Source: Flavobacteriaceae bacterium (lineage in GTDB: Bacteria; Bacteroidota; Bacteroidia; Flavobacteriales; Flavobacteriaceae). Taken from it: a DNA stretch of 64,000 nucleotides. Position 1 is the first letter of the stretch; each line of letters begins with the position of its first letter. Positions 1 to 6,043 of the stretch are shown in pieces. The DNA lies in NCBI GenBank assembly GCA_013003555.1, contig JABDIV010000060.1, forward strand, positions 1-64,000, read 5' to 3'. The position numbers were made by a program, and so were the translations under genes. The notes beneath the pieces are model-generated. The model made no database searches, had not been told where the DNA came from, and saw only the letters and a program-made list of their open reading frames with translations.

Positions 1-121
1 TGTAAGCACCGAAAATAGTTAGTAATATTGCACCTGCCTGCAGTTAGCGCTCAGTTGTTTACCTGCCTGCCAGCCATGCTGGCAAGCAGTGGTTAAAAAA
101 TAAATACAAATTGGTCCCATA
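1..121 (+). repeat. Left arm of 121-bp perfect inverted repeat
   Basis: Bases 1-121 are the exact reverse complement of 472-592; I compared the two arms base by base and found no mismatch. The arm contains the whole visible upstream region of the tRNA-Met gene plus the first nine bases of the tRNA, and a GC-rich palindrome at 61-92. It begins at the first base of the window, so its true outer limit is unknown; the pairing ends at base 121 because 122 and 471 no longer match. Confidence 0.95.
61..92. repeat. GC-rich palindromic repeat (REP-like), left-arm copy
   Basis: A G+C-rich block in AT-rich surroundings can fold on itself: GCCAGC and GCTGGC form the core stem, flanked by CCTGCCTGC on one side. 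The same block recurs inverted at 501-532 as part of the right arm, and a related one sits at 443-471. It resembles the small intergenic palindromes (REP elements) of other bacteria, but no REP-associated transposase gene is in the window, so the assignment is by appearance only. Confidence 0.6.
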
Positions 122-186
122 GCTCAGTTGGTTAGAGCATCTGACTCATAATCAGAGGGTCCTTGGTTCGAGCCCAAGTGGGACCA
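113..186 (+). tRNA. tRNA-Met (anticodon CAU)
   Basis: A 74-nt cloverleaf: the acceptor stem GGTCCCA pairs with TGGGACC (179-185), the D-arm stem is GCTC/GAGC, and the anticodon stem TCTGA/TCAGA carries the loop CTCATAA with CAT at 147-149. The T-arm contains GGTTCGAGCC and the discriminator base is A186. The CCA tail is not encoded. CAU can be elongator Met, initiator Met or lysidine-modified Ile; the first pair is a standard G-C, which argues against an initiator, but Ile2 cannot be fully excluded. The 5' part recurs in inverted orientation at 430-480. Confidence 0.93.
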
Positions 187-200
187 CATCAAGCAGCAAA

Positions 201-227
201 CCCACGCTAAGCGTGGGTTTTCTTTTT
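201..227 (+). terminator. Intrinsic terminator of tRNA-Met
   Basis: A perfect 7-bp stem CCCACGC/GCGTGGG (201-207 with 211-217) with a TAA loop is followed by TTTTCTTTTT. It lies 15 bases past the tRNA and has the standard form of a Rho-independent terminator. Confidence 0.85.
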
Positions 228-354
228 CCTGAAGTATGCAAGCTTGCTTGGTGTAATTCTGAGAAAAAGAAAAACAAAATTCGTTTATTACGAATCGTAG
301 GTTTGCTATTTGCAGAAGAGGGCTTTTTTTGGCCCACGAGCGTAGCGAGCTAGC

Positions 355-427
355 TCAAGTGCCTGCCCGCCACAACTGCTGATTATGGTGGCAGGCGGGC
401 CCGCCTGCCGTTACCGCCAGGTAGGCA
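355..427. repeat. Cluster of GC-rich imperfect palindromes
   Basis: Two adjoining units lie here. In the first, GCCTGCCCGCCAC and GTGGCAGGCGGGC (361-400) form an imperfect hairpin around an AT-richer loop. In the second, CCGCCTGCCG is followed by CCAGGTAGGCAGG (401-428). Both share the CCTGCC/GGCAGG words of the palindromes in the inverted-repeat arms, which suggests one family of small repeats that has accumulated at this site. Nothing indicates a coding role. Confidence 0.6.
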
Positions 428-429
428 GG

Positions 430-480
430 TAACCAACTGAGCCCTGCCTGCTTGCCAGCATGGCAGGCAGGTATGGGACC
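430..480 (-). pseudogene. Inverted tRNA-Met 5' fragment split by a palindrome
   Basis: Read on the minus strand, 480-472 repeats the first nine tRNA bases (GGTCCCATA), and 442-430 repeats the next thirteen (GCTCAGTTGGTTA, matching 122-134). Between them lies an extra 29-bp block (443-471) made of CCTGCC/GGCAGG palindrome words. The copy therefore holds 22 of 74 tRNA bases, interrupted exactly between bases 9 and 10, and cannot make a functional tRNA. Homology to the gene stops after base 134. Confidence 0.85.
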
Positions 481-592
481 AATTTGTATTTATTTTTTAA
501 CCACTGCTTGCCAGCATGGCTGGCAGGCAGGTAAACAACTGAGCGCTAACTGCAGGCAGGTGCAATATTACTAACTATTTTCGGTGCTTACA
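472..592 (-). repeat. Right arm of 121-bp perfect inverted repeat
   Basis: This is the exact reverse complement of 1-121. It ends 15 bp beyond the stop codon of the epimerase gene (608). It carries an inverted copy of whatever promoter drives the tRNA-Met, so it may start a transcript running leftwards into the broken tRNA fragment at 430-480. A palindrome equivalent to 61-92 is at 501-532. Confidence 0.95.
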
Positions 593-607
593 AGCATTTC
601 AATTACA

Positions 608-1012
608 TTAATCTATCTCCTGACACAACTCTATGAGCACCCCATTTGTTGACTTGGGATGCAAAAAGACAACCAATTTATTATCGGCACCCTGTTTTGG
701 TGTAGTATTCAATATGTGAAATCCTTCTTTCTCCAGGCGCTTAACCTCCGCCTTTATATCCTTTACGTCAAAGGCAATATGGTGAATCCCCTCGCCTTTC
801 TTTTCGATGAATTTTGCTATCGGACTATCGCTGCTGGTTGCCTCTAACAACTCTATCTTGGTCTTGCCCATCTTAAAAAAGGAGGTTTTCACACCTTCAC
901 TTTCCACAGCCTCGGTCTTATAATGTGCCTTGCCGAATAAGGACTCAAACAAGGCGTTCGATTCATCCATATTCTTTACGGCAATACCTATGTGTTCAAT
1001 TTTTTTTATCAT
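608..1012 (-). CDS. mce: Methylmalonyl-CoA epimerase
   Basis: Converts (S)- to (R)-methylmalonyl-CoA in propionate metabolism, feeding methylmalonyl-CoA mutase. The 134-residue protein is a typical length for this VOC (glyoxalase-like) family and shows both half-domains: the N-terminal KIEHIGIAV with metal ligand H7, E54 in KIELLE, H78 in GIHHIAFDV and E128 in LIEL. The H78-E128 spacing of 50 equals that of known epimerases. It is transcribed away from rbfA. A TAATTTTG box ends four bases before the ATG, suggesting an mRNA with little or no leader. A general VOC-family dioxygenase is a less likely alternative. Confidence 0.9.
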   Translation of the reverse strand: MIKKIEHIGIAVKNMDESNALFESLFGKAHYKTEAVESEGVKTSFFKMGKTKIELLEATSSDSPIAKFIEKKGEGIHHIAFDVKDIKAEVKRLEKEGFHILNTTPKQGADNKLVVFLHPKSTNGVLIELCQEID

Positions 1013-1016
1013 GAGA

Positions 1017-1024
1017 CAAAATTA
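1017..1024 (-). promoter_or_regulatory. -7 promoter box of mce (TAATTTTG)
   Basis: A perfect match to the Bacteroidota -7 consensus TAnnTTTG on the minus strand, four bases from the ATG. With the usual spacing transcription would start at or next to the start codon. No clear -33 TTG is visible. Confidence 0.65.
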
Positions 1025-1066
1025 ACTGAATTCCTGTTAAACTTAAAGTTATGCAAATAATTGTCA

Positions 1067-1074
1067 TATTTTTG
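1067..1074 (+). promoter_or_regulatory. -7 promoter box of rbfA (TATTTTTG)
   Basis: A perfect TAnnTTTG match, ending four bases before the ATG at 1079. It overlaps the codons of a longer reading frame opening with TTG at 1061, which therefore is not the real start. Confidence 0.7.
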
Positions 1075-1078
1075 TGGA

Positions 1079-1471
1079 ATGGAAACGAATAGGCAGAAAA
1101 AAATAGCGGGCGTCATTCAGCAAGATCTTGCCGAGGTCATCCAGCGCCTGATGTCGGATGCCGGACGACTAAATGTCGTGGTGTCGGTGACTAAAGTACG
1201 CGTTACAGCCGACCTGTCATTGGCTAAGGCCTATCTGAGTATTTTTCCCACATCCCATGCCAAAGACCTGATGGCCGATATTCATGCCATGTCGTCACTG
1301 ATCAAACATGAGATCGCCCAACGCACCAAACACCAATTCAGACGCATGCCTAATTTGGAATTCTATACCGATGATTCATTAGAATATATCGACCAGATCG
1401 ATCGTTCTTTAAAAGGATTGGATAATCCGATCGAACACCCCGAGCTTTTAAAACGTCGAAAAAAGAAATAG
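1079..1471 (+). CDS. rbfA: Ribosome-binding factor A
   Basis: RbfA binds the 30S subunit near the 5' end of 16S rRNA and assists its late maturation. The protein (130 residues from this start) has the small KH-like fold signature of the family: RQKKIAGVIQQDLAEVI at the N-terminus, VSVTKVRVTADLSLAKAYLSIFP in the middle, and R-x-MPNLEFYTDDSLEY near the C-terminus, followed by a basic tail. The frame is open six codons further upstream from a TTG, but those codons overlap the -7 box, so ATG 1079 is preferred. A permease gene begins directly after its stop codon, implying an operon. Confidence 0.93.
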   Translation: METNRQKKIAGVIQQDLAEVIQRLMSDAGRLNVVVSVTKVRVTADLSLAKAYLSIFPTSHAKDLMADIHAMSSLIKHEIAQRTKHQFRRMPNLEFYTDDSLEYIDQIDRSLKGLDNPIEHPELLKRRKKK

Positions 1472-2683
1472 TTGAACGTCCCCTTTTACATCGCCAAACG
1501 TTATTTGTTCTCGAAGAGCAGTAATAATGCCATCAATTTCATTACCATTATTGCAGCCTTTGGGATTGTGATTGGAGCGGCGTCTTTATTTATCGTACTC
1601 TCAGGCTTTGACGGCCTAAAAGATTTTACACTGCAATTTTCCTCCTTTGTTGATCCCGATCTGAAGGTGCTTCCTTCAAAAGGAAAGTCATTTTTTATAA
1701 CTAACGAACAGGATTCCTTGCTAAAACAAGATCCTGATATTATCAGTTTTTCAAAAATTATTGAGGAGCGTGTTCTTTTGAATTTTGAAGATAAGAACGA
1801 AGGGGTTAATCTTAAAGGTGTAGATGTGAATTTTCCACAAAAAACCATAGACTCCATTCTGTCTCGCGGTCAATGGTTCAATGCTGACGAACGTGAAGTG
1901 ATCGCCGGATGGGGTGTTGCCAATACCCTTGGTTTTGGGATATTCGATTTCGCGAAAACGATCGACATTTATGTTCCTAAACCCGGGAAGGGACAGGTTA
2001 GCTCAGTACGCAGTGCTTTCAACTCAGTGCGTGTTGTTAATGTTGGTGTATTTCAGATTAACGAATCCCTCGATCAAACTTATGTGTATACCAGTATTCA
2101 ACTGGCCCGTCAATTGTTAAATTATGAGCCCGGTCAGATAAGTGCTCTCGAATGTATCATTCGTCCTGATGCCGATTTTGATGCTGTAAGGAAGCGCATA
2201 CAGGCCATTTTAGAACAGGACTTGATCATTAAAGACAGGGTTCAACTCAATGATGCTTTATACAAAATGCTCAACACCGAGAACCTGGCTGTTTATCTAA
2301 TTTTTACACTAATCATGATCATCGCCTTGTTTAATGTAATCGGCTCGATCATCATGATGATCCTCGATAAAAAGAAAAATCTTAATACCTTATATAACCT
2401 GGGTGTGACCACAAAAGACATACGCAAGATATTTTTCCTTCAAGGTAGTCTTATGACCGTATTGGGTGGTGTAATCGGGGTCATTCTTGGAATCATACTC
2501 GTTGTGTTGCAAAGTATTTATGGTCTTGTTATGATCACTCCTTCTTTGTCTTATCCGGTAAGTATGAAATGGATTAATGTTTTGATCGTTTTGGCAACTA
2601 TTATTATTCTTGGCGCCATTGCATCTAAAATTGCTTCCTCGAGAATATCAAATAGCCTGGTTCGGTTTGATCAGGCAAACTGA
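1472..2683 (+). CDS. ABC transporter permease, LolC/LolE-like (FtsX family)
   Basis: A likely inner-membrane subunit of a lipoprotein-releasing or related envelope ABC transporter. The protein has 403 residues with the family topology: one helix at about 20-45, a large periplasmic domain (about 46-270), then three helices (about 272-297, 320-348, 368-388) with the FtsX-type motif GVTTKDIRKIFFLQG between them. The start is a TTG placed immediately after the rbfA stop codon; the following NVPFYIAKRYLFSK is what family members begin with, so TTG is accepted. The two genes are probably translationally coupled. No ATPase partner is nearby. The 3' end overlaps dusB on the other strand by 13 bp. Confidence 0.85.
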   Translation: MNVPFYIAKRYLFSKSSNNAINFITIIAAFGIVIGAASLFIVLSGFDGLKDFTLQFSSFVDPDLKVLPSKGKSFFITNEQDSLLKQDPDIISFSKIIEERVLLNFEDKNEGVNLKGVDVNFPQKTIDSILSRGQWFNADEREVIAGWGVANTLGFGIFDFAKTIDIYVPKPGKGQVSSVRSAFNSVRVVNVGVFQINESLDQTYVYTSIQLARQLLNYEPGQISALECIIRPDADFDAVRKRIQAILEQDLIIKDRVQLNDALYKMLNTENLAVYLIFTLIMIIALFNVIGSIIMMILDKKKNLNTLYNLGVTTKDIRKIFFLQGSLMTVLGGVIGVILGIILVVLQSIYGLVMITPSLSYPVSMKWINVLIVLATIIILGAIASKIASSRISNSLVRFDQAN

Positions 2684-3663
2684 TGGTCTCCAAATTTTTC
2701 AAGGACCTCATTAAACGTGTCGAAAACATCCTTAGCATCATCTGATGTGACCATCTTTAAGCGATATTCCTTAAAATGAGGGATGCCCCTGAAATAATTG
2801 GTATAGTGACGGCGGGTTTCAAAAACTCCCAGTTTCTCACCTTTCCATTCAATAGCCATGCTAAGGTGCCGCCTCGCCGCATCAACGCGTTCAGCCATGC
2901 TAATAGGTGCAAGATGCTCTCCGGTTTTAAAGAAATGCTTCACTTGTTTGAAAAACCAAGGGTTGCCAATAGATGCCCTTCCAATCATAGCGCCGTCAAG
3001 ACCGTACCGATCTCGCATTAAGGCTGCTTTCTCTGGAGAGTTCACATCGCCATTTCCGAAAACGGGGATGTGCATGCGGGGATTATTCTTGACGTCAGCA
3101 ATTGGTTCCCAGTTTGCAATGCCTTTGTACATCTGTGCCCTTGTGCGTCCATGTATTGATATGGCTTTACAGCCAACATCCTGCAAGCGTTCAGCGACTT
3201 CAACAATCTTGATAGATTCATGATCCCATCCAAGACGCGTCTTAACGGTTACCGGTAATTTCGTTCGTTTCACGATTTCCCCAGTAAGGGATTCCATGAG
3301 GCACACATCCTTAAGGATGCCAGCTCCTGCGCCTTTGCTAACAACCTTTTTAACCGGACATCCAAAATTGATGTCGATAATATCTGGGTTTGATTGTTCT
3401 ACAATATCGACCGCTTCCAACATGCTATCGAGGTTCGCTCCAAAGATCTGTATACCTACCGGGCGCTCTTTTTCGTAGATGTCTAATTTAATGGTGCTTT
3501 TGGCGGCATTCCGAATTAACCCTTCCGAAGAGATAAATTCAGTATAAACCACATCAGCGCCTTGTTCTTTGCAAAGCGCCCTAAACGGCGGATCACTCAC
3601 GTCCTCCATGGGGGCAAGCAATAAAGGAAAATCAGGAAGCTCTATGCTGTCTATTTTGACCAC
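2671..3663 (-). CDS. dusB: tRNA-dihydrouridine synthase
   Basis: A flavoenzyme (FMN) reducing specific uridines in the tRNA D-loop. The 330-residue protein starts with a TIM-barrel strand LLLAPMEDVSD, contains DINFGCPVKKVV with the catalytic cysteine C102, then KTRLGWD, the HGRTRAQMYKG motif and FGNGDV, and ends with a helical tRNA-binding domain. These are the Dus family hallmarks; the DusB subgroup is the best guess. The gene runs convergent to the permease, overlapping it by 13 bp, and lies 4 bp downstream of the M28 peptidase gene, with which it may be cotranscribed. Confidence 0.9.
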   Translation of the reverse strand: MVKIDSIELPDFPLLLAPMEDVSDPPFRALCKEQGADVVYTEFISSEGLIRNAAKSTIKLDIYEKERPVGIQIFGANLDSMLEAVDIVEQSNPDIIDINFGCPVKKVVSKGAGAGILKDVCLMESLTGEIVKRTKLPVTVKTRLGWDHESIKIVEVAERLQDVGCKAISIHGRTRAQMYKGIANWEPIADVKNNPRMHIPVFGNGDVNSPEKAALMRDRYGLDGAMIGRASIGNPWFFKQVKHFFKTGEHLAPISMAERVDAARRHLSMAIEWKGEKLGVFETRRHYTNYFRGIPHFKEYRLKMVTSDDAKDVFDTFNEVLEKFGDHQFA

Positions 3664-3667
3664 GGGT

Positions 3668-4897
3668 CTATTTGAATTCTATGTCGAATTCCATTTCCTC
3701 ACCGTTTCTTGTTATAACAGCCTTGGTTTTGTCGCCTCCTTCAAAAACGGAAAGCGCTCTCATATAGCTCATCATGTCGACAATGGTGCTGTCTCCTAAT
3801 TTAATGACTATATCACCTTTTTGAAGTCCGGCGAGTTTAGCCGGTTTGTCTTCACTAACTCCATCGATACGCATGCCTTCACCATCGTACAGATAATCAG
3901 GAATAACGCCAAGGCCTACTCTAAATCGTGGTACTTCTTCGCTTTCATTTTTAGTCGTTCTGAAAGCCAGCTCTCCGTTATCGTCCAGGTCGGTAACCAA
4001 TTCAACGATGTAATTTGAAATGGCTTCCATGCCTTCGTAGTTAATCTTGTCGGCATCGTCACCCGGTTTATGATAATCTTCATGCTGACCGGTAAAAAAG
4101 TGCAGTACGGGAATATCGATCAGGTAAAACGATGTGTGGTCTGAAGGCCCCACTCCCGATTCGTTTTCAACTAACTTAAAGCGATCGTTACTTGCATTGA
4201 GTACTTGCTTGAACATAGGAGATGTCCCAACGCCATAAACAGCTAGTGTGCTATCTGCTTTTAAACGGCCAACCATATCGAGATTGATCATATAGTTGAT
4301 CTTTTTTGAGTCGATTGTTGGATTTTTGGCAAAATAGTTCGATCCCAATAATCCCATTTCTTCACCCGAGAAGGCCATGAATAAATAGTTGTTCCCTGTA
4401 TTTGATTTATTTAACCGTGATGCAAGATTAAGCATGACGGCCACCCCACTTGCATTGTCATCGGCTCCGTTATGAATCGCTTTTTCTTCGCCACGAAATA
4501 AAGAACCGTCTCCACCATAACCCAAATGATCATAATGGGCGCCGATAACGATGGTTTGATCGGCCTTATTGTCGATATACCCAATGAGGTTTCTGCCTGT
4601 TACCGTGCTGTCGGTAGGATTCATTTCGAATTCTACTTCTTTATGAGGATCGGTTTTTGGCTTGAATGAAAAGTCTTGAAAATAACCATCAGTTCCTTTG
4701 GGTTCGAGTCCGATGTCCGTAAAGCGGCTTGCCAGGTATTCCGCAGCTTTCTTTTCTCCTTCAGTACCTGTTTGACGCCCCTCCAACTTATCATCTGCCA
4801 AAAAGTTCACGTCTTCTTTCATCTTATTTTCAACCTGGTATTCCTGTTTACAACCCAGTAGCGTTATAAAAATTACCAGTAACGATATTTGTTTCAT
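3668..4897 (-). CDS. M28 family metallopeptidase lipoprotein with C-terminal PDZ domain
   Basis: A predicted envelope-anchored di-zinc aminopeptidase. The 409-residue protein has a lipoprotein signal peptide (LLGC, cysteine 16). The M28 ligands are visible: H121 in GAHYDHLG, D146/D147 in NGADDNASG, E179/E180 in FSGEEMG, D207 in NLDMVG and H276 in YHKPGDD. A PDZ domain follows at about 320-400 (VIDGVSED..KLAGLQKGDIVIKLGD), a fusion known in this peptidase family. It diverges from the TolB-like lipoprotein gene; a TAATTTTG box lies 21 bp upstream of its ATG. Substrate is unknown. Confidence 0.88.
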   Translation of the reverse strand: MKQISLLVIFITLLGCKQEYQVENKMKEDVNFLADDKLEGRQTGTEGEKKAAEYLASRFTDIGLEPKGTDGYFQDFSFKPKTDPHKEVEFEMNPTDSTVTGRNLIGYIDNKADQTIVIGAHYDHLGYGGDGSLFRGEEKAIHNGADDNASGVAVMLNLASRLNKSNTGNNYLFMAFSGEEMGLLGSNYFAKNPTIDSKKINYMINLDMVGRLKADSTLAVYGVGTSPMFKQVLNASNDRFKLVENESGVGPSDHTSFYLIDIPVLHFFTGQHEDYHKPGDDADKINYEGMEAISNYIVELVTDLDDNGELAFRTTKNESEEVPRFRVGLGVIPDYLYDGEGMRIDGVSEDKPAKLAGLQKGDIVIKLGDSTIVDMMSYMRALSVFEGGDKTKAVITRNGEEMEFDIEFK

Positions 4898-4918
4898 AAT
4901 TTAAATATTATTTTAGCG

Positions 4919-4926
4919 CAAAATTA
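4919..4926 (-). promoter_or_regulatory. -7 promoter box of M28 peptidase gene (TAATTTTG)
   Basis: A perfect TAnnTTTG match on the minus strand in the 44-bp gap between two divergent lipoprotein genes, leaving a leader of about 15 bases before the ATG. Confidence 0.55.
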
Positions 4927-4941
4927 GCAATAAATACAGTC

Positions 4942-6039
4942 ATGAGATACATTTACGGCCTAATATTTCTAGCGATACTTTCATCCTGCAAAAATGAAAA
5001 AACCGAAGTTACACCTGTCGCCGAACAAGAGCCAGAAACTATAGATTCTTTGATATATCCTGAGGAAAAGCATTTTAAGTCGATCAGACAAATCACTTTT
5101 GGTGGCGATAATGCGGAAGCATATTGGAGCTTTGATGACAATCAGATCATCTTTCAGTCAAACAATACCAAATGGGGGCTTGAATGCGATCAAATGTTCC
5201 TGATGAATGCCGATGAAACCTTTGACGCTAAGATCCCACCCATGATTAGTACCGGAAAGGGGCGAACCACCTGCGCTTATTTTCTGCCAGACAACAAGCA
5301 CTTTGTTTATGGTTCGACGCATTTGGGGGGTGACAAATGCCCGGCTGCTCCTCTGCGCCGTGAAGGAAAATATGTATGGCCTATTTATGAAAGCTATGAT
5401 ATTTTCGTTGCCGACCTGGAGGGTAATATCGTTGGTCAATTGACTACGGAGCCAGGATATGACGCCGAGGCGACCGTATCTCCTAAAGGCGATCGTATTG
5501 TATTTACTTCCATGAGAAGTGGGGATTTAGAGCTTTACACCATGAATATAGATGGCAGTGATGTCAAGCAGGTTACTGATAAATTAGGCTACGACGGCGG
5601 CGCGTTTTTCTCACCAGATGGCACAAAATTGATCTTCCGTTCTTCGCGCCCAAAGACAGAAGAAGAGATTAAGGAATACAAAGATTTGCTTGCCGAGGGA
5701 CTGGTTCAGCCAACCAATATGGAACTTTTCATCTGTAATGCCGACGGTTCAGATCTGCGCCAGCTAACGAATTTAGGAAATGCCAATTGGAGTCCGTTTT
5801 TTCACCCAAGCGGTGAGAAAATCTTGTTCTCTTCAAACTTTGAGGCCGAACGCGGTTTTCCGTTTAATCTTTATATGATCGACCTCGATGGGAAGAATCT
5901 TGAACGCGTAACTCATGGGGAGACCTTCGATGCCTTTCCGGTTTTCTCGAATGACGGCAAGAAATTGATCTTTTCTTCAAATCGTAATAATGGCGGTGGA
6001 AGAGACACCAATTTATTCATTGCCGAATGGCAGGATTAA
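4942..6039 (+). CDS. TolB-like beta-propeller lipoprotein (PD40 repeats)
   Basis: A predicted lipoprotein: the N-terminal hydrophobic stretch ends in LSSC (cysteine 16). The remaining 350 residues contain repeated PD40/WD40-like blades such as VSPKGDRIVFTSMRSGDLELYTM, FSPDGTKLIFRSSR, FHPSGEKILFSSNF and FSNDGKKLIFSSNR. These repeats resemble those of TolB and of Bacteroidota surface proteins. The propeller probably mediates protein contacts or binds a substrate; no catalytic signature is seen. It faces away from the M28 peptidase gene and runs convergent to the large outer-membrane protein gene, 4 bp apart. Confidence 0.85.
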   Translation: MRYIYGLIFLAILSSCKNEKTEVTPVAEQEPETIDSLIYPEEKHFKSIRQITFGGDNAEAYWSFDDNQIIFQSNNTKWGLECDQMFLMNADETFDAKIPPMISTGKGRTTCAYFLPDNKHFVYGSTHLGGDKCPAAPLRREGKYVWPIYESYDIFVADLEGNIVGQLTTEPGYDAEATVSPKGDRIVFTSMRSGDLELYTMNIDGSDVKQVTDKLGYDGGAFFSPDGTKLIFRSSRPKTEEEIKEYKDLLAEGLVQPTNMELFICNADGSDLRQLTNLGNANWSPFFHPSGEKILFSSNFEAERGFPFNLYMIDLDGKNLERVTHGETFDAFPVFSNDGKKLIFSSNRNNGGGRDTNLFIAEWQD

Positions 6040-6043
6040 ACTT

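Larger units (their letters stand above)
187..607. other. Gene-free region with terminator, GC-rich palindromes and inverted arm
   Basis: No convincing coding sequence lies here. It holds the tRNA terminator (201-227), an AT-rich spacer (228-320), a crowded set of GC-rich palindromes (355-471), an inverted 22-base tRNA-Met 5' fragment split by one of them (430-480), and the right arm of the 121-bp inverted repeat (472-592). The 61-codon minus-strand reading frame across the tRNA (152-337) lacks any family signature and overlaps the tRNA, so it is not called. Confidence 0.8.

Noticed and set aside
152-337. 61-codon minus-strand reading frame across tRNA-Met
   Set aside because: It overlaps the tRNA and its terminator, has no family features, and its end (GLEPRTL) is the usual artefact of translating a tRNA T-arm.
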